Shown here piece after piece: positions 1 through 9,599 of a stretch of DNA of 64,000 nt. The translations under genes were made by a program, and so were the position numbers. The notes below the pieces were generated by a model that was not told the origin of the DNA, ran no database searches, and worked only from the letters and a program-made list of their open reading frames with translations. The DNA comes from Nocardioides gilvus (GTDB taxonomy: Bacteria; Actinomycetota; Actinomycetes; Propionibacteriales; Nocardioidaceae), in contig NZ_QHKY01000001.1 of NCBI RefSeq assembly GCF_003194605.1, positions 62,001-126,000 on the forward strand. Direction: 5' to 3'. Each line of letters opens with the position of its first letter. The first letter of the stretch is position 1.

Positions 1-1
1 C

Positions 2-466
2 CGGGACAAGAAGTTGGCCAACATGGCCGACGACCGCTGGAACAGCGTGATCGCGGTCAACCTCACGGCGCCCGCCACCATCACCCGCGAACTCCTCGAC
101 CAGGGCGTGATCAACCCCAACGGCCGGATCATCGGTGTCTCGTCGATCGCCGGCATCGCGGGCAACGTGGGCCAGACCAACTACGCAGCGTCCAAGGCCG
201 GTGTGATCGGCCTCGTGCAGGACCTGGCGGGCGAGCTGACCGACGGGATCACGGTCAACGCCGTGGCACCGGGCTTCATCATCACCCAGATGACCGCTGC
301 CGTGCCTTTCGCCACCCGCGAGGTCGGCCAGCGCCTCAACGCGATGAGCCAGGGCGGTCTGCCCGTCGACGTCGCCGAGACCATCGCCTGGTACGCCTCC
401 CCGGGGTCGACGGCCGTGAACGGCAACGTGGTCCGCGTCTGCGGCCAGATGATGCTGGGCGCCTGA
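2..466 (+). CDS. fabG: 3-oxoacyl-ACP reductase, SDR family (C-terminal part)
   Basis: The frame is open to the left window edge, so the N-terminal half with the NAD(P)-binding glycine motif is missing. What remains is the catalytic half of a short-chain dehydrogenase/reductase: a serine in VSSIAG followed 13 residues later by the YxxxK pair (YAASK, near nt 182-196). FabG-type enzymes reduce 3-oxoacyl chains to (R)-3-hydroxyacyl chains. The best match in memory is the FabG4-type actinobacterial enzyme, which also sits next to an HtdX-type hydratase. The stop codon is one base from the next start, so the two are very likely one operon and catalyse consecutive steps of acyl-chain reduction and dehydration. 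Confidence 0.88.
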   Translation, partial: RDKKLANMADDRWNSVIAVNLTAPATITRELLDQGVINPNGRIIGVSSIAGIAGNVGQTNYAASKAGVIGLVQDLAGELTDGITVNAVAPGFIITQMTAAVPFATREVGQRLNAMSQGGLPVDVAETIAWYASPGSTAVNGNVVRVCGQMMLGA

Positions 467-467
467 G

Positions 468-1316
468 ATGGGTGCACTGGGCCATCTGACCCGGGCCGCG
501 CTCCCCTCGGTCCCGGGGGTCAACCAGTTGCCGGGCGTGCGCAAGGTCAAGCCTCGTGACTTCGCCGGTGTGCACGTCACGACACCTCCCGTCCCGATCG
601 ATGCCGGGCACGTCGCTCGGTACTCCCAGGTCTGCGGCTTCCCCCGGCGCGACACCGTCCCCGTCACCTATCCCCACCTGCTGACCTTCGGGGCCCAGAT
701 GAGTGTCATGGCTGACCAGGCCTTCCCTTGGCCGGCCATGGGCAGCGTCCACCTGGAGAACCGCATCACCTCGCACCGCCCCATCGGGCTGGACGAGACG
801 CTCGGAGTGCAGGTGGACGTCGAGACCACGCGTCCGCACGCGAAGGGCACGGTCGTCGACTTCGTCTCGACCATCCGCTCCGGGGAGGAGACGGTGTGGG
901 AGTCAGTCTCCTCCTACCTCGTCCGCGGTGGCGGCACCGACGACGCTCCCTCGGGCCTGACCTTTCCCGAGGCCCCCGACGGCAAGGCCGTGTGGAGTCT
1001 GGGCGACGACCTGGGTCGCCGCTACGGGCGCGTCTCGGGCGACATGAACCCGATCCACCTCTACCCGCTGACCGCGAAGGCGCTGGGGTTCCGGCGTCAC
1101 ATCGCCCACGGCATGTGGACGAAGGCACGGGCTCTTGCTGCGATCGAGAACCGGTTGCCCGACGCCGTCCAGATCGACGTGGCCTTCAAGAAGCCGGTCT
1201 TTCTCCCCAGCAAGGTTGCCTTCGGGGTGACGGGCGACCGCAGTGCCTGGCACTTCGCCGTCCGCAACCCCAAGGACGGGTCGCCTCACGTGGTGGGACG
1301 GGTCACCGCTCTCTAG
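468..1316 (+). CDS. MaoC-like (R)-specific enoyl hydratase/3-hydroxyacyl dehydratase
   Basis: A 282-residue two-hot-dog-fold protein. The C-terminal half carries the hydratase-2 signature: SGDMNPIH at residues 190-197, with Asp192 and His197 as the expected catalytic dyad, then AHGM at 213-216. The family interconverts trans-2-enoyl and (R)-3-hydroxyacyl thioesters. The N-terminal half keeps the fold but not the motif, as in long actinobacterial members such as HtdX. The ATG begins one base after the stop of the FabG-type gene, so the pair should be translationally linked. Whether it acts on ACP or CoA thioesters cannot be told from sequence. Confidence 0.88.
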   Translation: MGALGHLTRAALPSVPGVNQLPGVRKVKPRDFAGVHVTTPPVPIDAGHVARYSQVCGFPRRDTVPVTYPHLLTFGAQMSVMADQAFPWPAMGSVHLENRITSHRPIGLDETLGVQVDVETTRPHAKGTVVDFVSTIRSGEETVWESVSSYLVRGGGTDDAPSGLTFPEAPDGKAVWSLGDDLGRRYGRVSGDMNPIHLYPLTAKALGFRRHIAHGMWTKARALAAIENRLPDAVQIDVAFKKPVFLPSKVAFGVTGDRSAWHFAVRNPKDGSPHVVGRVTAL

Positions 1317-1350
1317 CCCCCGGACGCGGACACGGTCCACCCACCGACGC

Positions 1351-2646
1351 TCACCGCCGCGGAGTGCCGAACCTGATGCTCCGCGGCTGGGTCGCCGCGT
1401 TCGGCGCCGCGGCGACGCGTTGGTTGAAGGTGGCGGTCCCCGGGGTCCAGGTTCCGAGGTCGGTGACCCCGTCACCGTCCCAGTCCCCGACGGTCGGCAG
1501 GTCCCCGACGAAGCCGTACTTCACCGAGGTCACGACCGGTGCGGCGGAACGCGTACGGAGCAGGAACGTCGCCGTGCTCGGGTCGTAGAGCCCGACGTCG
1601 GTGAGGCCGTCACCGTCCCAGTCGCCCGTGACCGGCACCCCACCCGTACGTCCCATCCTGATGGTGCTCTTCGCACCGGTCGAGCTACGGAGCCGGAAGA
1701 TGCCCTTCGACGGCCGATAGATGCCGACCTCCGAGGCGCCGTCACCGTCCCAGTCACCAGCAACCGGGCGATCTCCCCGGGCCCCGAACTTGATCTTGAC
1801 GAAGTTGGCCTCCCCGGCGAGGGTGAAGATCCGGCCTGAGGCTGCGTACGCCCCCACCTCCGAGAGCCCGTCGCCGTCCCAGTCACCGACGACAGGCTCG
1901 TCGAACGCCCTGCCGACCCGCATGGTGCGGGTGGTCCCGTCGGCGGCGGACAGCACGTGGAACGAGGGTCCGGAGACCCGGCGGAAGACCGCCACCTCAG
2001 CCTCCGGCCCCGCCAGGAGGTTGCCCGCGATCGGCACGTCCACGCAGTTGGCGGAGCGCGCGGTCCCGTAGCGGTACTTCGCACCACCGAACCACGCAGG
2101 GACGACCTTCTTGCCGACCTTCTGCTCGAAGTGGAGGTGCGGACCGGAGCTGTTACCGGTCGTTCCGAGCGTCCCCAGCAGGGCACCCTGGTCGAGCCAG
2201 GTGCCCACCGTGACGGTGACCTTCTTCAGGTGTGCGTAGACGGATGACTCGCCGTTGCCGTGGTCCAGGACCACATATCGTCCATAGCCCTTGTTGCTGG
2301 AGTTGTTTGCAGTCACCACACGACCCGGGGCCGCGGCGACAACCGGCTTCCCCAGGTCACCGGGCGCATTGAAGTCGACGGATTGGGCGCTGGGTGAGTG
2401 GCTTGACCGCGTGGACCCGGTCCACGACTGGTTGCACTCGAAGGGGATCTGGTAGCCGGTGACGGGCACAGGCTCCTTCTTCTTCTTCGCCTGCGCCGGC
2501 GACGCCGTGATGAAGACCGACAACGGCAGGACCGCACAGATGACGGCGCTCAGCAGTCTTGATCGACGTGAGGCTCGCACAGCGGGGACCGCCCTAGGAC
2601 GCAGGAAGACGCCCGCTCCCGCCGACCAGAAACCCTTCGGATTCAC
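1351..2646 (-). CDS. secreted M23 peptidase with GDWDGDG repeats
   Basis: Predicted exported cell-wall hydrolase of 431 residues. A long basic N-terminus leads into a hydrophobic stretch (about 31-48) ending SPAQA, with likely cleavage after Ala53. The LytM/M23 domain (about 62-185) has the zinc ligands His83, Asp91 and the HLH pair 170/172, plus His138. After it come four calcium-binding-like GDWDGDG repeats at 254-260, 297-303, 341-347 and 387-393, spaced 43-46 residues apart, which resemble FG-GAP/VCBS blade repeats and may bind wall polymers. The assigned start is GTG; a second GTG 66 bases downstream (residue 23) would give a more usual signal-peptide length. It converges with the MaoC gene. 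Confidence 0.85.
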   Translation of the reverse strand: MNPKGFWSAGAGVFLRPRAVPAVRASRRSRLLSAVICAVLPLSVFITASPAQAKKKKEPVPVTGYQIPFECNQSWTGSTRSSHSPSAQSVDFNAPGDLGKPVVAAAPGRVVTANNSSNKGYGRYVVLDHGNGESSVYAHLKKVTVTVGTWLDQGALLGTLGTTGNSSGPHLHFEQKVGKKVVPAWFGGAKYRYGTARSANCVDVPIAGNLLAGPEAEVAVFRRVSGPSFHVLSAADGTTRTMRVGRAFDEPVVGDWDGDGLSEVGAYAASGRIFTLAGEANFVKIKFGARGDRPVAGDWDGDGASEVGIYRPSKGIFRLRSSTGAKSTIRMGRTGGVPVTGDWDGDGLTDVGLYDPSTATFLLRTRSAAPVVTSVKYGFVGDLPTVGDWDGDGVTDLGTWTPGTATFNQRVAAAPNAATQPRSIRFGTPRR

Positions 2647-2722
2647 GAGTCACACGAGGCACAGCCGTCACAACAGCCCCTACAGTAAGTTCCATCGGCG
2701 TGTCTGTCCCCAATTGCGGGGA

Positions 2723-2738
2723 ATTACACCGTTGTAAT
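2723..2738. promoter_or_regulatory. ATTACA-N4-TGTAAT inverted repeat
   Basis: A perfect 6-base inverted repeat around a 4-base centre, lying between the tesB stop and the start of the M23 peptidase. Its core reads TTAC-N6-GTAA, the same core as the palindrome before fadA at 4646-4661. A further TCCCC/GGGGA repeat is adjacent at about 2707-2722. It could be an operator for the peptidase gene or part of a weak terminator after tesB; the regulator is unknown. Confidence 0.4.
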
Positions 2739-2746
2739 GCTAGAGG

Positions 2747-3601
2747 TCAGCCGATCCGTCGGATCAGGCCCTCCTGGGCGACCGTGGCCACCAGCTCACC
2801 GGACTGCGAGAAGACTCGTGCCAGCGCGAGCCCACGTCCGCCGGAGGCAGACGGCGACTCCTGGTCGTAGAGCCACCAGTGATCGGCGCGCAGCGGCCGG
2901 TGGAACCAGATGGTGTGGTCCAGTGAGGCCGGCTGCAACTTCTTGGAGTTGACGGTGATGCCGTGCGGCACCAACGCGGCCCCGATCAGCGTGAGGTCGG
3001 AGGCATAGGTGAACGCAGCCTTCTGGATGACCGGGTCGGTGGGAAGGTCCCCGTCCACCCGCACCCAGAGGCGTGCCTGGGCCGCCCGATGGGGATCGGC
3101 GTCGAGACCCATCCCGGTGATCCCGAGATGGCGCATGTCCAGCCCGGCCCACTCGTGCTGCCACTGCCGTAGGTCCTCCTCGTTGCGCGCGGCCAGGTCG
3201 ACCAAGGGCATGCCCGACTCCGGTCCACCCACCTGCGGCATCGAGTCACTGTGGTCGAACCCGGGCTCAGGCTTCTGGAAGCTGCACGTCTGGGAGTAGA
3301 TCTCGCGACCGTGCTGGAGCGCGACCACCCGACGGGTCTCGAAGGAGCGTCCGTCCCTGATCCGGTGGACCTGGTAGATGATCGGCACCCGGGTGTCACC
3401 GGGTCGCAGGAACAACGAGTGCAGCGAGTGCAGCTCGAACTCCGGGTCCGCACTGCGACAGGCCGCGATCAGGGCCTGTCCGGCGACCTGACCACCGAAG
3501 ACCCGCTGCCTCTCGGTGTCAGGCTGGGCTCCCCTGTACAGGTCGACGTCGAGTTGTTCCAGCTCCAGCAATGCCAGGAGCTTCTCCACACTGCCAGCCA
3601 T
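2747..3601 (-). CDS. tesB: acyl-CoA thioesterase II
   Basis: A 284-residue double hot-dog thioesterase that hydrolyses acyl-CoA to free fatty acid and CoA in the cytoplasm. The triad known from E. coli TesB (Asp204, Thr228, Gln278) aligns with Asp202 (YASDLTLI), Ser226 (ASLDHTIWFHRP) and Gln276 (VAQEGLIRR); the Thr-to-Ser change keeps the hydroxyl. The N-terminal FGGQVAGQAL motif is also typical. The start is five bases after the stop of the PAC2 gene with a GGGGTAGG ribosome site, so the two form an operon. Its place between fatty-acid genes fits beta-oxidation overflow control. Confidence 0.92.
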   Translation of the reverse strand: MAGSVEKLLALLELEQLDVDLYRGAQPDTERQRVFGGQVAGQALIAACRSADPEFELHSLHSLFLRPGDTRVPIIYQVHRIRDGRSFETRRVVALQHGREIYSQTCSFQKPEPGFDHSDSMPQVGGPESGMPLVDLAARNEEDLRQWQHEWAGLDMRHLGITGMGLDADPHRAAQARLWVRVDGDLPTDPVIQKAAFTYASDLTLIGAALVPHGITVNSKKLQPASLDHTIWFHRPLRADHWWLYDQESPSASGGRGLALARVFSQSGELVATVAQEGLIRRIG

Positions 3602-3606
3602 GTGAC

Positions 3607-4542
3607 CTACCCCTGCTCGGCTTCATCATCCGGACGATCGAGCCCTGCCAGGAACTGTTCGAACTGGGCACCCAGATCGTCTCCGGTCGGCAGCGGCTCG
3701 TCCGAAGCCAAGAGTGAGGCTCCGGACTCCTCGGCGCGCCGGAACGTGTCGTACTGCTGCTCCAACGCGTGGACCACGTCCGCCACCTCTGCATGGCTTT
3801 CGAGGAACTCGAGGATCTCACCCTCGCACCCTTCGGCGGCCCGGCGCAGCGAAGTCAGGTCGATCGTGAGACGCCCCCCGCGCTCCAGCTGCTCCAGCAG
3901 CACCAGCGCGGCGACCGGGTAGTCCATCTGGGCCAGGTAGTGCGGGATGTGGGTGATGTAGCCCAGGGAAGGGTGACCCCACTCCCCCAGCCGCACCTCC
4001 AGGAGTGCCTGGACACTGGAGGGCACGCGCACCTCACCGCGCCAGACACTGCGGCCTGTCAGCAGAGCCGGATCGTTCGCGTGGTACGTCACGGCGGTGG
4101 GTCGCGTGTGCGGGACGGCCATGGGGATGGCGCCGAGACTCACCACCCGCGTGACACCCAGGCGTTCCACGACCTCACGCACCGCCAGGGCGAAGCCCTC
4201 CCACCGGATGTCGGGCTCGGGCCCGCGCAGCAGGAGGTAGGGCGTGCCGCCGGTGTCGTGCAGCACCCGCACCGAGAGCCGCGGCGCCTCATACCTCTCG
4301 TAGTGGTCCTCGACGAACGAGATCGGAGGTCGGCGAGCACGGTAGTCGTGCAAGGAGTCGACGTCGAAGGTGGCGACGACCGGGCCTTCACCCTGGTCGA
4401 GCAGGTGCTGGACGGCCAGGGCGCTCGCCTGACCCGCGTCGAGGAAGCCGGTGAGGGCCACCACCATCGTCAACTCGTCCACCCCGTCGAGCTCAGGAAC
4501 GTCGTCGACGATGTGCACGAGGCGAGACGCGGGTTCTGACAT
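3607..4542 (-). CDS. PAC2 family protein
   Basis: A 311-residue cytoplasmic protein of the PAC2 family, named after eukaryotic proteasome-assembly chaperone 2. Typical features are the N-terminal VALTGFLDAGQA stretch, GPEPDIRWEGF in the middle and the IPHYLAQ motif near residue 215. Most actinobacteria encode one or two such proteins; their role is not settled, and a link with the proteasome is suggested by homology only. The ATG follows a TAGACT hexamer by six bases, predicting a leaderless mRNA that continues into tesB. No proteasome genes are in the window. Confidence 0.85.
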   Translation of the reverse strand: MSEPASRLVHIVDDVPELDGVDELTMVVALTGFLDAGQASALAVQHLLDQGEGPVVATFDVDSLHDYRARRPPISFVEDHYERYEAPRLSVRVLHDTGGTPYLLLRGPEPDIRWEGFALAVREVVERLGVTRVVSLGAIPMAVPHTRPTAVTYHANDPALLTGRSVWRGEVRVPSSVQALLEVRLGEWGHPSLGYITHIPHYLAQMDYPVAALVLLEQLERGGRLTIDLTSLRRAAEGCEGEILEFLESHAEVADVVHALEQQYDTFRRAEESGASLLASDEPLPTGDDLGAQFEQFLAGLDRPDDEAEQG

Positions 4543-4548
4543 GGGCCA

Positions 4549-4554
4549 AGTCTA
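4549..4554 (-). promoter_or_regulatory. -10 element of PAC2-tesB operon, leaderless
   Basis: TAGACT on the minus strand, six bases before the ATG at 4542. Transcription should start on or next to the A of the start codon; no Shine-Dalgarno sequence is present. Confidence 0.6.
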
Positions 4555-4645
4555 GGCGGAGGCACCGCCCGGGCTCCGACCACCTGCTCCGCGGGGGTGC
4601 CCGCCAGGGTGACGACGGGCACACTTCCTGAGTGGTGACGGATTA

Positions 4646-4661
4646 GTTACCGAGGGGTAAC
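4646..4661. promoter_or_regulatory. GTTACC-N4-GGTAAC palindrome upstream of fadAB
   Basis: A perfect 6-base inverted repeat 55 bases before the fadA start, in the 173-base gap that otherwise holds only the PAC2 promoter. Size and symmetry suit a dimeric repressor, and TetR-family regulators often control fatty-acid degradation genes in actinobacteria. The identity of the protein is inference. The TTAC-N6-GTAA core recurs at 2724-2737. Confidence 0.55.
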
Positions 4662-4705
4662 GTGTCGCACACCCGCGCCGTGTCGGCCGGGTCCACCACG
4701 ATCCC

Positions 4706-4710
4706 AGGAG
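4706..4710 (+). promoter_or_regulatory. ribosome binding site of fadA
   Basis: AGGAG five bases before the GTG at 4716. It decides in favour of this start over an in-frame GTG 54 bases upstream, which lacks such a site and would add residues outside the thiolase fold. Confidence 0.75.
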
Positions 4711-4715
4711 ACTCA

Positions 4716-5914
<1,199 letters not shown>

Positions 5915-5915
<1 letters not shown>

Positions 5916-7999
5916 TGTCCGACCTCAACACCCTGCTCGAGAAGGCCGCCGGTCTGGCCAGTGACGCCGAAGTCGTCACCGAGGCCAAGCTGCGCAAGGT
6001 CACCCTGCCCGGTGGCGCGGACGTGATCGGACTGATCACCCTCGACAACGGCCACGACCACACCCGTCCCAACACGTTCGGGTTCAAGGGCCTGATCTCC
6101 CTCAACACCGCCATCGACGCAGCTCTGGCCGATGACGAGATCACCGCGATCGGTGTCACCGGCAAGCCCTTCATCCTGGCTGCGGGCGCTGACCTCACGT
6201 CGGTCTCCTCCAGCGGGCCCGAGGGCGTGCGTACGGTCGCCGAGCTCGGCCACGCCGTCTTCGGCAAGCTGCACGGCTCGAAGCCCTCGTTCGGCTTCAT
6301 CAACGGTCTCGCACTGGGTGGCGGCCTCGAGGTCGCGCTGCACTGCGACTACCGCACGGTCATGGACTCCGCGCCCGCGCTGGGTCTGCCCGAGGCCATG
6401 CTGGGTCTCGTCCCCGGCTGGGGCGGCGCCTGGCTGGTGCCCAACCTGATCGGCGCCGACAAGGCCGTCACGGTGGCTCTGGAGAACCCGCTGAACAACG
6501 GCAAGACCGTCAACGGTGCTGCCGCCTTCAAGCTCGGTCTGGCCGACGCCGTGTTCAGCGGAGCCGACTACCTCGAGCAGTCCCTGCTCTGGGCCGGCGA
6601 CGTGCTGGCCGGCAAGGTCGCCGTCGAGCGCGACGAGATCGACCGTGGCGCCGCGTGGGACGCAGCCATCGAGCGCGCCAAGGGCGTCGTGTGGGCCAGG
6701 ACCGGCAACGCCTCCCCGGCTGCGCTGACCATCGTCAAGCTCCTCGAGGGTGCTCGTACCGCGACCCGCGAGGAGGGCTTCGCCGCTGAGGACGCTGCTC
6801 TCGAAGCGATGTCGAAGACCCCGGAGCTGCTCGCCAGCCTCTACGCCTTCGACCTGGTCCAGAAGCGCGCCAAGCGTCCCGCCGGCGCGCCGGACAAGGC
6901 CCTGGCTCGCAAGGTGACCAAGGTCGGCATCGTCGGCGCCGGCCTGATGGCCAGCCAGATGGCGCTCCTGTTCGCCCGCCGCCTCGAAGTCCCGGTGGTC
7001 CTCACCGACCTCGACGAGGAGCGTGCCCAGAAGGGTGTCGACTACGTCCACACCGAGATCGACAAGCTGCTGTCGAAGGGTCGGGTCTCCTCCGACAAGG
7101 CCACCCGGCTCAAGTCCTTCGTGAGTGGCTCCGCCGACAAGGCCACGGCCTTCGCCGGTGCTGACTTCGTGATCGAGGCCGTCTTCGAGGAGATGTCGGT
7201 CAAGAAGTCGGTCTTCGCCGACGTCGAGAAGGTCGTCAGCGCCGAGTGCGTGCTGGCCACCAACACCTCGTCGCTGTCGATCACCGAGATGGCCTCCGAG
7301 CTCGAGCACCCGGAGCGGGTCGTGGGCTTCCACTTCTTCAACCCGGTCGCGATCATGCCGCTGCTCGAGATCGTCAAGGGCGACGCCACGGACGACGCGA
7401 CGCTGGCCACGGCCTTCGCCACCGGCAAGGGCCTGAAGAAGACGAGCATCCTGGTCAAGGACAGCCCGTCCTTCATCGTGAACCGGCTCCTGGGTCGCTT
7501 CCTGGGTGAGGTCGCGAAGGTCGTCGACGCAGGCACGCCGATCGAGGACGCAGACGCTGCGTTCGCCGGCATCGCCCCGATGCCGCCGTTCATGCTGCTC
7601 GGCCTCGTCGGTCCTGCCATCGCGCTCCACAACAACGAGACCCTGGTCAAGGCCTTCCCGGACCGCTTCTACGTCTCCCCCGCGCTCGAGCGCGTGGTGG
7701 CGGCGAAGAAGTCGTCCTTCTACGGCCCCGACCTGACGATCGACCCCGAGATCAAGGCGATGCTCGAGCAGCCGGCCAACCCGGTCGCGCTCGAGAAGGA
7801 CCAGATCCGCGAGGCCGCTCTCTCCGGTCTGGCCGAGGAGGCTCGTCTGATGCTCGAGGAGGGCGTCGTCGCGGCCCCCGAGGACCTCGACCTGGCGATG
7901 ATCACCGGAGCCGGCTTCTCGTTCTGGAACGGTGGTCTCACGATGCTGCTCGACTCCTCCGGCGTCTCGGAGAAGGTCAACGGCAAGCGTTTCCACTGA
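5915..7999 (+). CDS. fadB: fatty-acid oxidation multifunctional enzyme: enoyl-CoA hydratase/3-hydroxyacyl-CoA dehydrogenase
   Basis: The alpha subunit of the beta-oxidation complex, 694 residues. The N-terminal crotonase domain (about 20-260) has the oxyanion-hole stretch AAGADLTSV (89-97) and two candidate catalytic glutamates, Glu139 (GGGLEVAL) and Glu160 (LPEAMLG). The dehydrogenase part begins at about 335 with the NAD motif GAGLMA (341-346), and His473 in HFFNPV is the expected catalytic histidine. Together with FadA it converts enoyl-CoA to acetyl-CoA plus shortened acyl-CoA. The ATG overlaps the fadA stop. A hairpin follows the stop. Confidence 0.95.
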
Positions 8000-8018
8000 T
8001 CTGACAGCACGGCCCGCG

Positions 8019-8049
8019 AGGGCGTCCGACCATGGGGTTCGGGCGCCCT
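8019..8049 (+). terminator. hairpin after fadB
   Basis: AGGGCGTCCGACC pairs with GGTTCGGGCGCCCT across a short loop, with one bulge and one G-U pair. It lies 20 bases past the fadB stop and before the converging permease gene, so it may serve both strands. There is no clear T-run. Confidence 0.5.
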
Positions 8050-8093
8050 TGCGGCATTTCAGGCGGAAGCGTGGAGCAGACGGGTCACACGGG

Positions 8094-9599
8094 TCAGGTC
8101 GACGCCGACACAGACGATGCGAGGCCGGCTTCACGTTGACCGAGCACTGAGTGACGCCGCCCGTAGGAGAAGTAGACGATCACGCCGAGCACCATCCATG
8201 CGCCGAACCGGACCCAGGTCTCGCCGACCAGGTTGAGCATCAGGTAGAGGCTCAGCAGGACCGAGAGCACGGCGACGACGTGGACGGCCGGGGTGCGGAA
8301 GCCACGCGGCAGGTCCGGCCGGGTCCTGCGCAGCACCACCACCCCGATGGCGACGAGGACGAAGGCGAAGAGGGTGCCGATGCTGACCAGGTGTCCCAAC
8401 GTCTCGAAGTCGACGAAACCTGCCAGCAGGGCGACCCCGCCACCGGTGATCACGGTGATGCGTGAGGGCGTGCGGTACACCGGGTGCACCTTGGCCAGCC
8501 AGCGGGGCAGCAGACCGTCCCGGGCCATCGCGAAAGCCACCCGGGTCTGGCCCATGATCAGCGTCATCGTGACCACCGTGAGTCCGATCGTGGCGCCGAC
8601 GGCGATCACCGTTCCCACCCAGTCCTGACCGACGGACTGGAAGGCCGTCGCGAGAGGGGCGGAGTCCTCCGGGTCGATGTCGGTGTAGTTCTGCATCCCC
8701 GTGACCACGAGACTCACCGCGACGTAGAGCACGGTGACGATCGCCAGTGAGGCGAGGATCCCGCGCGGCACGTCGCGCTGGGGGTTCTTCGTCTCCTCGG
8801 CCACGGTCGCGACGACGTCGAAGCCCAGGAATGCGAAGAAGACCACCGCGGCGCCGGCCATCACCCCGGCCCAGCCGTACACGGCCGGCTCGAGGTCGAA
8901 GAGCGTGGCGACGAGCGGCGACGTCCAGAAAGAGGCCTCCTCCGAGGGGACCGAGCGGCTCTCTGGCACGAAGGGCACCCAGTTGGCGGTGTTGACGTAG
9001 GCGATGCCCATGACGACCACGAGGGCGACCACAGCGAGCTTGATCCCGGTGACCACCTGGTTGACGATGCTCGCCAGCTTGATGCCTCGCGCCAGGACGA
9101 GGGTGACCAGCAGGGCGATGAGCACCGCCGGCAGGTTGACGAAGCCATCTGTCGACGAGGCGAGGGCCGCCGGGAGCTCGAACGGGGTGCCGACGAGGAG
9201 CTTCTGCAGGTATCCCGAGAAGCTGGAGGCCAGGGCCGCCCCACCCACGGTGAACTCCAGCACCAGGTCCCAGCCGATCAGCCACGCTACGAACTCGCCG
9301 AAGGTCGCGTAGGAGAACGTGTACGCGCTGCCCGCGACCGGGACGGTCGAGGCGAACTCGGCGTAGCAGAGGGCCGCGAGGGCACAGGCCAGTCCGGCGA
9401 CGAGGAAGGAGACCGAGATCGCGGGGCCTGAGTTCTGGGCGGCGACGGTCCCGGTGTAGACGAAGATGCCTGCGCCGACGATGACGCCGACCCCGAAGAC
9501 CGTCAGGTCGAGAGCGGTGAGGCTCTTGCGCAGTCGGTGCTCAGGCGCGTCGGTGTCGGCGATCGACTGCTCGACGCTCTTGGTGCGCAGAAGGTTCAT
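8094..9599 (-). CDS. APC family cationic amino-acid permease
   Basis: A 501-residue integral membrane protein with about 12-14 hydrophobic segments. The N-terminal [15 protein letters not shown] block is the classical APC substrate-binding loop of TM1, and the sequence resembles the CAT (cationic amino-acid transporter) branch, including the insert after TM5 and the [16 protein letters not shown] segment in TM6. Substrate is inferred only. The ATG overlaps the dxs stop (ATGA), so it is co-translated with an isoprenoid enzyme, a pairing with no obvious metabolic logic. The reading frame continues further upstream but that part only antisenses dxs-coded sequence and is not permease. Confidence 0.9.
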   Translation of the reverse strand: MNLLRTKSVEQSIADTDAPEHRLRKSLTALDLTVFGVGVIVGAGIFVYTGTVAAQNSGPAISVSFLVAGLACALAALCYAEFASTVPVAGSAYTFSYATFGEFVAWLIGWDLVLEFTVGGAALASSFSGYLQKLLVGTPFELPAALASSTDGFVNLPAVLIALLVTLVLARGIKLASIVNQVVTGIKLAVVALVVVMGIAYVNTANWVPFVPESRSVPSEEASFWTSPLVATLFDLEPAVYGWAGVMAGAAVVFFAFLGFDVVATVAEETKNPQRDVPRGILASLAIVTVLYVAVSLVVTGMQNYTDIDPEDSAPLATAFQSVGQDWVGTVIAVGATIGLTVVTMTLIMGQTRVAFAMARDGLLPRWLAKVHPVYRTPSRITVITGGGVALLAGFVDFETLGHLVSIGTLFAFVLVAIGVVVLRRTRPDLPRGFRTPAVHVVAVLSVLLSLYLMLNLVGETWVRFGAWMVLGVIVYFSYGRRHSVLGQREAGLASSVSAST

